Positions 1 to 10,723 of a stretch of 48,583 bases of DNA are shown here, piece by piece. Below the pieces are notes generated by a model. That model was given only the letters and a program-made list of their open reading frames with translations. It was not told where the DNA came from and made no database searches. The position numbers and the translations under genes were made by a program. This DNA comes from Pelagophyceae sp. CCMP2097 (lineage: Eukaryota; Sar; Pelagophyceae), in NCBI GenBank assembly GCA_026770575.1, contig MU657223.1, forward strand, positions 245,767 to 294,349. Reading direction: 5' to 3'. Numbering within the stretch: position 1 is the first letter of the stretch; the number at the start of each line of letters is the position of its first letter.

Positions 1-1689
1 CGCTACCGCGGCAAGGCCAAGTTCTATGCGGGCCGCATCCGCGCGGTTGGCGGCGACGGGACTTACTCGGTGGACTACGAGGACGGGGAAGAAGAGGCGG
101 GGGTCGCGCGAGAGCTGATCCGGAAGCAGGAGGGCGGTGGCCTGGCGGTGGCGGCGGCGCAGCTCGAGCCTGTGGCGCGGGCTGCGTCCCCCGCTGCTGC
201 GGCCCCTGTGGCGGTGGCGCCGCTATCTCAGGTCAAGGCGAAAAATGCGCTCTTCGCGGCGGCGGCGCGGCTCAAGTCGCAGGACGAGGCGGTTCAGGGG
301 TCGTCGCGCGTGACGGCGGAAAACCTGGCGGCGGCGGCCGTCGAGGTCGAGGCGTCGATGGACGTCGCTGCGGCGGCGGGCCTCGAGGCGGCGGCGGCGG
401 CGGTGCGGCAGCAGGGCCTCGACGCGGCGCAGCGGCACCTCGCCGAGGCGACGGCGGACGTGCAGTCGAGCGTCCGCGACGCGCTCCGCCTCGCCAGCGG
501 CGACGTCGACGGCGGCCTCGAGTCGGCGGCGGCCACTCTTGCGAATGACGCGCGGGCCGACGTCGCGCGGGCCGTCGCGCCGCCGAGCGACGACGACGAG
601 GCGCCGCCGTCGCCACCGCGGCCGCGGCCGGGCGGGGGTCTGCCCTGGGCCGACGGCGTGGAGTCTCGCGAATCGGTGCATGCGAATCGGAGCCTGCGGT
701 CGGCGCGAGGTCGGCCGGGCGGGCGGCAGGACGTGTCGCGCATGCAGCGCATGCTCGCGGCGCGGTCCGTCGACTTTGGCGCCTCGAAGCCGCGGCGGAG
801 CGCGGACAAACGCGACGAGACGTTTAAGCGCCTGACCGCCGAGCCCAAGAAGCGCGACCGGACGAATTTGGACCGCTTCGGGTCGCTCTCCGACGCCAAA
901 AATTGCGTCTTCCAGCCGGTGACGCGCGGCGACCCCTCGGGCGAGGACAAGGTGGCGGCGCCCGGCCGCGACGCGGACGACGACGCGGGCGCGCGGGCCA
1001 ACAACTTTGTGCAGCGGCAGGACGCGTGGGGCACCAAAGTGCGCGGTGAAAAGGCGTTTGCCATTGGTAAAAAGGCCTACGACCAGCGCCTAGACAAGAA
1101 GCGGTGCCCTTGTTGCACTGCCGTGCAGTCGTACGACGAATTCGAAGAGAAACGCATGAAATGTGTAGACTGCGGAGTCGACTACCAAAAGGCAAACGCA
1201 GTCACGCTGGACCACTTCCTCGCGCGGCAAAGCGAAGCGACGCGCCGCGCCGCTGCAAGGCGCACCGCGCTGGACCGTGCGGCCGCCAAACTGCCGCGTG
1301 GCTCCAAACAAATCTATGCCGATGGTCGAGTCACGACGGCGCCGCTCTTCGGCGCCGCGACGGCGGGCGGCTGGGACTCGTTCCAGGACCGGATGGACTT
1401 GGACCAGCAACGGCGCGCGCGGCACGGCCAGCGCGAATACGAAGACGACTTCAACGGCTCTTCGACGCCGGGCCGGCGGGCCGCGTCGCCGCTCCACCGC
1501 ACGGCCGAGCCCAAGTCGAATTTCGACGACCGCACCGCCGGCGACGTCCAAAGGCGCCAGGCCAAGACGGAGCGGTGGCTCCGCGAGGACCGCGAGTGCA
1601 AAAAGTGGTTCCACCACCAGCAGCCCGGCCTCCGAGAGCCGCACTTCCACCACAACGACCCGAGAACCATCCCCGACGCAAAGTGGTAA
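1..1689 (+). CDS. Tudor-like and zinc-ribbon protein, 5' end outside window
   Basis: The frame is open from base 1 to a TAA at 1687-1689 with no stop, so this is the 3' part of a gene (at least 562 residues). The first 35 residues form a Tudor/Agenet-like strand pattern (KFYAGRI, then DGTYSVDYEDGEEE), a motif that reads chromatin marks or binds peptides in other eukaryotes. An Ala-rich, probably helical stretch follows (window bases about 120-560), then a basic Arg/Ser stretch, a conserved-looking NCVFQPV segment near 900, and a four-cysteine zinc ribbon (CPCC, then CVDC about 26 residues on) near 1105-1180. The C-terminal 120 residues are charged and rich in His and Trp, ending in DAKW. I see no intron. 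Function is not known; a nucleic-acid or microtubule-linked role would be guesswork. The next gene is convergent. Confidence 0.7.
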   Translation, partial: RYRGKAKFYAGRIRAVGGDGTYSVDYEDGEEEAGVARELIRKQEGGGLAVAAAQLEPVARAASPAAAAPVAVAPLSQVKAKNALFAAAARLKSQDEAVQGSSRVTAENLAAAAVEVEASMDVAAAAGLEAAAAAVRQQGLDAAQRHLAEATADVQSSVRDALRLASGDVDGGLESAAATLANDARADVARAVAPPSDDDEAPPSPPRPRPGGGLPWADGVESRESVHANRSLRSARGRPGGRQDVSRMQRMLAARSVDFGASKPRRSADKRDETFKRLTAEPKKRDRTNLDRFGSLSDAKNCVFQPVTRGDPSGEDKVAAPGRDADDDAGARANNFVQRQDAWGTKVRGEKAFAIGKKAYDQRLDKKRCPCCTAVQSYDEFEEKRMKCVDCGVDYQKANAVTLDHFLARQSEATRRAAARRTALDRAAAKLPRGSKQIYADGRVTTAPLFGAATAGGWDSFQDRMDLDQQRRARHGQREYEDDFNGSSTPGRRAASPLHRTAEPKSNFDDRTAGDVQRRQAKTERWLREDRECKKWFHHQQPGLREPHFHHNDPRTIPDAKW

Positions 1690-1990
1690 TCATACACTCC
1701 GAGGCGCACCGCGCCCAAAGCCAAAGGCGGCGCTCGAGGACCCGTCGGCGAGAAGAGCCCAAGAGCGTGGGCATTTTTCGCCGAGCCACGGGGGAGGGTG
1801 CTTTGATTCATTTCCTCAAAGGATGGCACTGCCAGCTCGACCGAGCCTGTGGGTCCGCACGTCCTCCAGATGGACTCCAGAAAGCCTGCTCACTCCGAAC
1901 ATTTTTAAAAAAGAAGGACCCTTCTTCCTCATGCCTTTTTTCTTCCTCCTGCTTCTTCGTCGCCGGCGCGTCTGCGCCGTCGAGAGCCCC
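1690..1990. other. convergent intergenic spacer
   Basis: This is the 301-base gap between the stop of the Tudor-like gene and the stop of the dual helicase on the other strand. It holds a pyrimidine-rich run (cttcttcctcctgcttcttc type, about 1919-1965) and a short A/T run near 1903-1915. I see no gene or RNA. It must contain both 3' UTRs; no AATAAA signal is evident. Confidence 0.5.
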
Positions 1991-4900
1991 TCAGCCTTGA
2001 TTCCTCTTGCCTTTTTTGTTCTTCTTGCCGACGTGCTTCTTGCCTCGCGCGGCTGCGCCGTCGAGCGCCTCGGCCGCTCGGGGGGTGGGCTTTTGCGCTC
2101 CCGCCGGCGCGGCGCGGCCAGCGCCGCAGCCGTTTTTCTGGTCCTGGCGATTGCTTGGCACGGGCGCCGCCGTCGCCGCCGCAGCGTCGCGCAGCTGCCG
2201 CGCCGTGAGCACCGCGCGGCACCGCCGCTGAACCAGCCGCACGTCGCGCAGCGCGCGCACCTCTGCGGTGCACTTGGGCAATTCGCCGCCTGGCCCGCCG
2301 GCGAGGAGCTGCGCGAGGAACGCGCTTTCGACGAGGAGCGGCAGGCCAGCCGGGCGCGCGCCGTGCTGCCAGATGGCGGCGAGGCGCAGTCGCGCCGTCG
2401 CACGGGTGCCGTCGCAGAGGGGCGCCGCGCCGCCTCGGAAGAGCGCACGCCGCGCGCGGGCGAGGCGCGCGAGGGCCACGAGATCTTTTGCGTACGCTGG
2501 GGCGTCCCAGTACGCGACGGGTCCCGGCGCGTACGCCAGCGCGCGCTCGGCGAAGCACTCCAGCGCGAGGCACCGCAGTGCCTTGTCGACCGCCGGCGAC
2601 GCCGCCGCCGCGCCCCCGCCGGCCGCGCCGACGCGCGCCATTGGCGCCGCCTCCGGCGCCGTCTCCGACGTCGCCGCGGGGACGCCGAGGAGCAAATCGC
2701 GCGCGACCGCGACGGTGGCGGCGCGTGCTTCGAAGACGGTGACGTCGTGCTCCGCCGCCTTAAGCTCTGTGCCCACCCTCGAGAGCGCCACAACCGCGGC
2801 GCGCCGCTCCGTCTCGGCGAGGGCGCGTTCCGCGAGGGCCCCACTGTACAGCGCTTCGGCGTCGATCGCGCGCTGGCGCGTGTCGGCCGCGCACCGCTGC
2901 GCGAAGTTCAAGCGCACCCCGGCGGCGACTTCGGCCCGCGTCTGTTTCGTGCCGGCAGGCGGTTGAGAGACGCCCAGCGCCGCCTGCATCGTCACCTCTG
3001 CTTGCTGCGCGAGCGCCGAGCAGCGCAGGACGTCCTGTTGGGCCTTTGACGTACGGCCGACCGCGCTCTCCTTCCGATCCGTCGCCTCCGACGCGCGAGC
3101 GCGGTGTCTGCGGAACGACGCCAGGAGCTTCGACGCCCGCGCGCACGTGTCGGCGCCGGCGGCGTAGCCCGCGCGGTTTGCGTCACCGGCGAGGCCGTGT
3201 ACACGCGCGCGGGCGTCGAGGTCCTCTGCGGCCGCCGTCTCGCCTCGGAAGATGCAGGGGTCCTTGTTCAGCGCCGAGACAAGGCCGTCGAGCGTGCGCG
3301 CCAGCGCCGCCGCCTCGTCGGCGGCGTCGTCCAGCAGCCCGCGCGCGGCGGCGTAACGCTCGGCGTCGCGGAGGACCGCAGAAAAAGACCGCGCGTCGAG
3401 GTCGCGCGGCGGCGCGGTGGCGAGCGTCGCCTGCAGCGCCTCGAACGATACGAGGCGCTTCGGCGCCGGATCGTCGGCGAGCGCCGCGAGGACCTCGTCC
3501 AGGATGGCGTCGTGCCGGGCGGCGTCGTGCGCCGCTCGCGGGCCTTCTGCGGCGACGGCGCGCAAGTGGCGGAGCATCGCCGCAAACGCTTCGCGGACGT
3601 CGCCGGCGTTGAGCTGTGCCCGGGCGGCCGACGCGGCGCAGTGTAGCCGTTCGTCATAAACTGCCGCGGCGCGCTTGTGTTCACCCTGCTGCTCGTGCAG
3701 CTCGGCAAGCGGCCGCCAAAAGCGGTGCGCGAGCAGCCAGTCGGCCCTAGCCGTGGCATCCATGACGCGGCCGGCGTGCTCGAGCGCGCGCGGCCCGTTG
3801 CCCGCGGCGGCATGGTGCGACGCGGCGCCGAGTTCGCACGCGTCGACGAGCTTGGCGGGGAAGCGCTCCGGCCGCGCGGCCGCCTCACTGCGCACGGCGA
3901 GCAAGTCCATAGCGCGCGCCTCGAAGCCGCGCGTGTCGCCCGTGTTGGCGCCGCGGACGACTCGCTCGCAGCTGCTCCAGTCGTCGAGCGCCGCAAACTG
4001 CTCGAGGGCGGCGCGCCAAAGCGCGGCGCGCTCGGAGCACTTCGCGGCGCGAAGCCTCACCTCGTCGCTGCCGGCGGCGAGGCTGGGCACGACGAGTTTT
4101 CGCGCCTGCCGCAGGGCCTCGGACGCGTGCTCTTGGCCGGCCGCGTGCCCTGCACCGGCCGCGTGCTGGAGGTACGCCGCCGCGGCGTCGGCTGGGTGCA
4201 GTGCCTCGAGGCACTCGGCTTGCTCGAGCCAGAGGCCGAGGCTCTGGAAGATTTGGGCAGCTTCAGCGGCGTCGCCGGCGCTGCGCGGCGGCTCTTTGAG
4301 GACAAAGGCGTGCGCGATGCGCTCCCACTCGTTTGCGCCGGCGTAGCGGAAGCACTTTTGGGCCTCGCGGTAGTTGCCGCCGTGGAAGATCTCGGCGCCC
4401 TTGGCCCGCCACTCGTCGGCCGTCGTGCTGCCCGCGGCGGTGAAAAAGTCGGAAATGGGGCCAAACTCAGCGAGGCGCCCGTCCCGGCACAGCGCGGCAA
4501 AGGGCGCGCTCAAGGACGCGTCGGAGTCGAGGAACACGAGCCGCTTCCGCGCCCGCGTGCACGCCACGTACAAGAGCTTGAGCTCGTCGACGAGGCCCGC
4601 GTGTTCGCGCGTGCAGAACGCAGGCTTGCCTTCGGCGGCGCCGCCGTCGAAGAAGTTGTAGAGCACGCGCCACGCCTTGAAGCGGCTCGACGTCCAAAAG
4701 TCGACGACGAGGACGTCGTCGAACTCTAGGCCTTTTGCTTCCAAGATGGTGAGCGTGAGAGCGCGCATGCCGGCGAGCCTCGCGACCTCGGCGTCGGTGC
4801 GGACCAGGATACACTGCTCCGCGCCGAACTCGTGGGCCGTGTCGTTCCGGAAGAGTTCGAGCACGCCCGCGCCGGCCTGAACCGAGTCGACGAAGAGCGG

Positions 4901-7900
4901 CTTGGGCCCGCCGACGCGCGAGGCCTCTGGCGGGAGGCGGTCGATGCTCTCTGGGAACTGGTCCAAGATCAGGCCGACGATGCGGTTCGCGAGGGCGACG
5001 ATGCCCGCGTGCGTACGATAGTTGCGGCTCAGCGTGTTGAGAGGTGGGACGCGGCCCGCGCTGCAGTCGGAGAAGACGTGGTGGAAAAGGTCCTTGAGCT
5101 CCTCGAAGCGAAAGTTGCACGCGCCGGAGATCGTCTGCGCCGTGTCGCCCTAACGCAACATGTCGCTCGCACGCGCGCGAGCGTCCACCCGCCGAGACGC
5201 ACCGCAAAGTCGAAGCGTGCGGGCGTCTTGCTGACAAACTTGAGGATCGCAAGCTGGACGCACGTGAGGTCCTGGACTTCGTCGACGTAGACAAAGTCGT
5301 AGCGCCGGCCGGCGTAGCCGCCCGCCGTAAACGCTCGGAAGAGTTCGTGAGCGGCGTCGTTGGCGTCGCGCGTGCCGGCGAGCCTCTTGTGGCGCTCGTA
5401 GGGCAGGTAGACCTTCTCGTAGAGGCGCTCGCAGTCGCGCTGCGTGAGCGCGCCGGCTCGCGACGTGCCGCGCACGTACTCTTCGCGCGACACGGCGCCG
5501 CGGCCCAGCGCCTCGCGGCGGCCCTGGATGCGGCTCGAGATTTCCGCACGCGCGAGCTGCTCCGGAAACGCGCGCTGCAGACCCGCGTCGAGGCCGCGCC
5601 AAAAGTCGGCAAAGGGCGCCGCGAGGTCGAGCCCCGCGCCGCCGCGCTCGCGCCACAGCGAGCGCAGCAGCTCGTCGAACGTCACAAACTTCGCCCGCGG
5701 CGCGTGGTGCGTTGCGGCGTCCACCTGCGGAGCCGCAAAGTGCTCTGCTCGCGAGTTGAAGAGCGCCTCTAGGGCGACGCAAAGCCTCGGGCTCGCGGTG
5801 ATGACGAGCTGTTCGACGTCGGCGTCGAGGACACTTACTGCGTTGCGGTGCCTGCGGGGGACGCGCTCGAGGAGGACGTTCGTCTTGCCCGTGCCGCTGC
5901 GTCCGAGGAGGAGGAGGCCGCCGTCGACATCGACGAGGTGCCGCTCCTCGGGGGAGAGGTCAAAGGCGCAGCGCCGCTCGGAGAAGTCTCCCGAGACGAG
6001 GAGCCGCGCCGTCTCTGCGCTCAAAGCAAAGCACTTCGCGTTGGTCAGCGGATCGTTGTCGGCGGCCGGCTGCTCGAGCCGCGCGCCCGCGGACGGTTCG
6101 TCGTCGCCCGCCAGAAACTCGCACGGCAAGGTGACGGTCACGGTCGCGTCCCGCGCGTCGCGGCGCCGCTCGCGCGACCGGTCGATATAGCGCTCCGGGA
6201 GCGCCTCGCGGTAGCGTACCACTTGGCCCGCAACGCGCGCGCAGGCGGCGGCGTCATTGCGGACGACGGCCCAGAACCGCAGCTCCTGGACGAGCGTCAC
6301 CGCAACGGCAGCGCCGCCGCGCTGCCAGAGCTCGACGGTGTAGAACACGCGGTGCTCCCCGACGCGGAGCACGAAAATGTCGCGCGCGGCTGGGACGTCG
6401 GGCAGGCAGACCTCGCGCGCCGCGCGCCGCGGCCATCGGCCCTTGAGCAGGCCGCGGAGCTTGCGGTTGATTTCGCGGCGCACCTGCAGGTCGCCCGCGC
6501 CCCGGAGCTGCGCCGCGTACACGCCGACGAACGACGCGCGCCACGGCGCGTCGGCGAAGAACCGCTCCAGCGTCGTGTTCATGAGCCGCGGGCCCTCGTC
6601 CTCCTTGAGCGCCGCCTTGAGCGCGACGGACGCGCGGACGCGGCTGTCGGCCGCCGCCACGACGAAGCACCCGCGCAGCTTGGCGTCGCGAATGAGGCTC
6701 TTCCAGTCGGGGTTGGACTTGCCGAGCGTGCTCGCGTCGCCGACGACGACGACCTTACGCCTCGCGCGCGTCAGCGCGACGTTCAACCGCCGCGCGTTGC
6801 TCAGGAAGCCGATGCCGCCGTGCGTGTTGGTCCGCACGGCGGTAAAGATGATGACGTCGCGCTCCTGGCCCTGGAAGCCGTCGACGGTGTTCACGTCCAC
6901 GCCCGGTAGCCGCGCCAGGCTGGCGAGCCACTCGCGCTGCGCGCGGTACGGCGTCACGACGCCGATCGACGGCGAGTCGGTCCAACGCGGCGAGCCGGCG
7001 GGCGGCGCGCGCGCCTCTTTGAGGATGGCGGCGACGAGCGCCCTGACGACGGCCGCCTCCGTCTTGTTGAACTTGCTGCCTTTGGCGTCCTGCGATTCGC
7101 TCCCGCCGTCGACGTGCAAAAACTCGAACGCGCCGCCGCCGAGCACGTTGACGTTGCCGGGAGACGCCATGGCGACGCACCGCGGCGCGTCGACGAGGCG
7201 GCCTTCGTAGAATTGTTCGTTCGGCCACTTCGCAACGTCGGGGTGCATGCGGTGTTGGACGTTGAGGAGCACGGCCGCGCAGCCGTTGACGATGAGGCGG
7301 TCCATCATCGACCGCGAGAAGCCCGCCCTCTGCGCCGCGGCGGAGAGGACCGTCGCGGGGAGCTGTTTCGGGTCGCCGACGAGGACGAGCCGCGTCGCCT
7401 CGGGGCGGAGGATTACGAAGGAAAGCGCCTCTTCGCACATGGCGGCCTCGTCGACGATGACAGTGGGGAAATGCTCGCCCGCGAGCACGCTCCGCGCCGA
7501 CGAGCTCACCGTCGAGAAGACGACGCGTGCGCGCGCGACTACGTGCGCCTCGACCGCCTGGCGCACCGTGCCGCCGCCGCGCCGCGCCTTGGTCGCCGCG
7601 AAGAGCCGCAGCGCGGCGAGCGCCGGCTCGATCACTCCCTCGAGCAGCGCCTCGGCGTCGGCGGCGCCGTCGGCCGCCGTTCGGACGACGCCTCCCTCGA
7701 GCAGCGCCTCGGCGTTGGCGGCGCCGTCGGCCGCCGCGCAGACGACTCCTTCGCCGCAGATCGCGACGGCGAGAGAGCCGAGTGCCTCCATCGCGAGCGC
7801 GACGAGCGCGGCGAGCGACGGCGACGGCGGCCCCGGCGGCGGTGCCTCTGGCTGCGGCGGATGACGCATCCTCGCCACGTCGGCGGCGGCGCGCACCCGG

Positions 7901-8999
7901 AGCTCGGCCCACGCCTAGAGTGCGCGGCAGACGACGTCGACGCGCGTCCCGAGCGCCGCTTCGGCGGCGCCTTCGAACGGCTCCGCGTGGGACTGGTCGC
8001 CGACGAAGACGACGTCGAGCATGGCGCTCGCCTCGACGTGCTTTGCGACAAAGCGCGCGAAGAAGTTGAGCGTCGCGGCGTTGGTCGGCGCGCAGACGAG
8101 GATCTTGCCGCCGGTGACTTCTGTCGCGAGCAGCGCGCGCAGGAGCTCGGCGCAAGTCGTAGTCTTGCCCGTGCCCGGCGGACCGTGGACCAGCGTCACG
8201 CCCGACGCCGCCGCGCACGCCGCGCGCACCGCCTCAAGCTGCGCGCCGTGCAGCCCGCCGCCCGCGTCGTCCGCGAGCGAAGCTGTGGCGTCGCTCGCAG
8301 TCGCCGTGGCGCCGCTCGCAGACGCTCGGACAAACGGTTCGCGGCCGAGCACGACGTCCGCGAGCGGCGCGCCGACCGTCGCGATGCGGCGCGCCGCGCA
8401 GAGCGTGCGCCACGCGGTGATCACCGACCCGATGACGTAGAACTTTGCCGCGCGCGCGCCGGATTCTCCGGACTCTTCTCCGAGCAACGCAATCTCGTAC
8501 GAGCCGTCAGCTTCGTCGGCGTCGGGGCACGCGGTCACGAGGGCGAGGCAGCGGTTGCCCGCTTCGTCGAGCAGAACTTCGCCCGGCCTGAACCGCTGCG
8601 CCGCGTCGTCGGGCGTGAAACGGACCTTGACGCAGGCCGCTTCGGCGCCTCGCCTTTTCTTGGGCGCATCGGCCGCCTCAGCGCGGCCGCATACGAGCGT
8701 CTCCGCCTCTTCTTCGCCGCGGACGAGCTGCGCGCGCAGCTCCTCGACGACGTGGTCCACGAAGGAAAGCGCGTACGCCCGCGCAGTCTCGTACACGTCC
8801 GGGAGGCGCTCCACGGCCCGCTCGGCTTCGAGGGCCGCCCGCGTGCCGCCCAAGTGACGGAGCAGCGCGACCTACGTGCCGGTGGTCGATCTCTCGGAAC
8901 CACACCGTCTATCCCGTGGCGGTGTGCCGACCGTCCGACGCGGGGCGGGACGCCGTCCACGGCGAGGTGGCCGCTCGTCAATTTCTCCAGCGTCTCCAT
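1991..8999 (-). CDS. dual SF1 helicase: UPF1-like module fused to UvrD/TRANK1-like module
   Basis: The protein has about 2,290 residues and contains two complete superfamily 1 motors. Module one (exon 8871-7918 and the first part of the next) has Walker A GPPGTGKT, VDEAAM, GDPKQLPA, QHRMHP and VDGFQGQERD followed by LTRARRK, the UPF1/SETX pattern. A linker of about 300 residues contains a segment (near 6360-6560) that vaguely recalls RelE-type folds. Module two has Walker A GRSGTGKT (near 5890), VDEVQDL, GDTAQTI, EAKGLEFDDV and VACTRARKR, the UvrD/TRANK1 pattern, followed by about 850 TPR-like helical residues and a Lys-rich tail. An intron at 5150-5202 (GTGCGT to TTAG, phase 0) joins FDFA to GDTAQ and restores the motor. 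An acceptor at 8872 indicates a first exon; ATG 8999 with donor GTGGAC at 8960 keeps frame, but this start is tentative. An in-frame TAG at 7915-7917 may be the end of a further tiny intron. Confidence 0.8.
7636..7749. repeat. 57-bp tandem duplication inside the helicase gene
   Basis: Two adjacent 57-base copies (7636-7692 and 7693-7749) differ at only a few positions. On the minus strand they encode two copies of a 19-residue unit containing ADGAA(N/D)AEALLEG. The unit length is a multiple of three, so the reading frame is kept. It lies between the Walker A and VDEAA motifs of the first helicase module, where a loop insertion is tolerable. Confidence 0.85.
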
Positions 9000-9787
9000 C
9001 GCGCCGCCCCGAGAGGAGACGAGACTCGGACGCGCTTCCAAGAGGAGAACGCGCTGCGCCCCTACCGGGCTTGCCCGCGTGCGCCACAAAGCCGCCTCGC
9101 CTTCGAGCGATGCGGACAAGGGGCCCGTGTGTCCAACACTCCTACAAGGATTCGAAACAAACCATGGAAAATTCATGGAAGCTCCAAATTTTCACACGAA
9201 GCTCTTTCCTGGAAACGGTTTCCGAAATTCTTATGTCTCTTAAAATTAAGCTTTCTCGAGCTTTCAAGACTAGTCAGGCATACCCTCTTGGGCCAGCCCC
9301 ACCCAGGGTGGATCTTAAGCAAGCAACCCTCTCGTATCCACACAGAACTGCGCAGCCTTGAAAAACGGTAAATACGTAGGTATTTTGAAAGCATTTTATG
9401 GTATTTCCAGGGTAGATGCCGTGTCGACCGTCGTGCGAGTCACTGCGACTGAGTTGCTCCGAGACTTCACGCAGGCGAACTCGATGCCGACTATGCGAGG
9501 CACCTTGAAACTCCAAGAAATGAAAGACGTCGACGTCCCGTGCGTCGTCGTCGCGCGTCCTCTCCTTGTGTGCGCGCCCTCGTCGCCCTCTCCGTGTGGC
9601 AAGTGTGGACGCGCCGTTGTCGGCCTGCTCCAAGCCGTCTCCAAGCCCTCCTGGGGGGCATCCGGCTCCCTGTTCGCCCCGCGGTCCCTCTGTCCTTTGG
9701 TCCGCGGCATCGAGGCCCACGCCGGCGGACGGAATGCGTCCGCAGGGCCACGCGAGCCGGTCGTTTCGTGTCTGACGTTACCCGTAA
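9000..9787. other. intergenic region with lower-GC block
   Basis: This gap separates the 5' end of the dual helicase from the 3' end of the prolyl-hydroxylase-like gene, both on the minus strand. Bases about 9140-9430 are clearly richer in A and T than the flanks, as expected of a promoter or UTR in this genome. Open frames of about 150 codons exist at 9358-9804 (+) and 9274-9720 (-), but neither shows a recognisable domain or plausible composition, so I do not call a gene. Confidence 0.45.
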
Positions 9788-10459
9788 CTACGGGCCATAC
9801 ATGACGTCGGTGCGGAGGACGACCTTGACGCCGGCGTCAACGGCGGGCGCCTCGTGCCAGACGTCGTGGTCGTGGAGCACGGCGCGGCCGCGCCGCGGCT
9901 CGAGGGGATGCGGCGCGTTGCGCGCGTCGAAGAACGTGGTGCGGCCGCCCTCGAAGTCGTTGGTGAGGTAGATGAGGACTGTCACGCGCGACCGCGCGCC
10001 CGCGTCCGCGTGGCCCACGGGCCGCGCGTACGACGCGTCGCGGTGGTCGCGGAAGAACTGGCCGCGCGTGTAGCGCAGGACGCGCAGCCGCTCGTTGAGG
10101 CCGACGATCCGGAGGTCGCCGTGCTCCTCTGGGAGGTGCGGCCGCAGGCGGCGGAAGAGCGCCGCCGCGAGGCGCGGCGCGTCGGCGATGCAGCGCTCCG
10201 AGTCGCGCAAGGTCGTGTCCAGCGCCTGCCGGCCTCCTTTGACGCCGAGGAGCGCGGGCTCGAAGCCCACGCCGTCGGCGGCGGCGACGATGGCGTCGCA
10301 CTCGGCCGCCGTGAGCACGTCGTCGACTACGCAACAGTGCAGGCCCAGCCCTGCCAGCCCCGCGTCGTCCACCGCCGCGAGCGCCATGGGCGGGAAGGGC
10401 CGCAGCGCCAAATCGAACGCCGCGCCGCCGCGCGCCGCGCCTGGCCCGGCGCTCGACAT
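9788..10459 (-). CDS. prolyl-4-hydroxylase-like 2OG-Fe(II) dioxygenase
   Basis: The product has 223 residues from ATG 10459, chosen because the frame upstream loses protein-like composition. It would use 2-oxoglutarate, O2 and Fe(II) to hydroxylate a protein side chain, most likely proline. Visible features are the HRD iron triad pair in FFRDHRDASY, the core strand RVTVLIYLTNDFEGG followed by TTFFD, the distal histidine in HDVWHEA, and a basic residue for 2-oxoglutarate in GVKVVLR. This is the P4H catalytic-domain layout without signal peptide or transmembrane anchor, so it is probably soluble. It is divergent with the ALKBH7-like dioxygenase 264 bases away. I see no intron. Substrate is unknown. 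Confidence 0.85.
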   Translation of the reverse strand: MSSAGPGAARGGAAFDLALRPFPPMALAAVDDAGLAGLGLHCCVVDDVLTAAECDAIVAAADGVGFEPALLGVKGGRQALDTTLRDSERCIADAPRLAAALFRRLRPHLPEEHGDLRIVGLNERLRVLRYTRGQFFRDHRDASYARPVGHADAGARSRVTVLIYLTNDFEGGRTTFFDARNAPHPLEPRRGRAVLHDHDVWHEAPAVDAGVKVVLRTDVMYGP

Positions 10460-10723
10460 CGCGCCCGGCGCTCGGCCGCACGCCGGGCACTCTGCGGGAA
10501 GAGTCGCCGCTGGTCGCACGCGCGTTCGTCTGGTCGCAAAAGTCTGTGCTAAAAGATGACCGCCGCAGTGCGCAAGCTTGCTGGCACTGCGGCCTGCCCG
10601 GCCCGCCGACTCGGAGCGAAACAACTCTCTCCGGCCGAAAACCTTGCCGGAAACAACTCTCTCCGAAAACCTGGAACGTCGGAAACTCCCGGGCCGGCAA
10701 AGATACGCGTCGTCCGCGAGCCT
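10460..10723. promoter_or_regulatory. shared divergent promoter between two dioxygenase genes, with direct repeat
   Basis: This 264-base region lies between the start codons of two divergent 2OG dioxygenase genes and must hold both promoters. A direct repeat is visible: gaaacaactctctccg begins at 10618 and recurs at 10650, each followed within a few bases by gaaaacct. Repeats at a 32-base spacing in such a position could be paired factor sites. No TATA element is clear. Confidence 0.45.

Noticed and set aside
1277..3049. 590-codon plus-strand frame bridging the first two genes
   Set aside because: Arg-rich out-of-frame reading of one gene and antisense of the next.
6755..8218. 487-codon minus-strand frame overlapping the helicase
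   Set aside because: Arg/Gly-rich shadow of the true frame, which carries all helicase motifs.
9358..9804. 149-codon plus-strand frame with CGKCG
   Set aside because: One cysteine pair by chance; no domain, and it runs into the antisense of the neighbouring enzyme.
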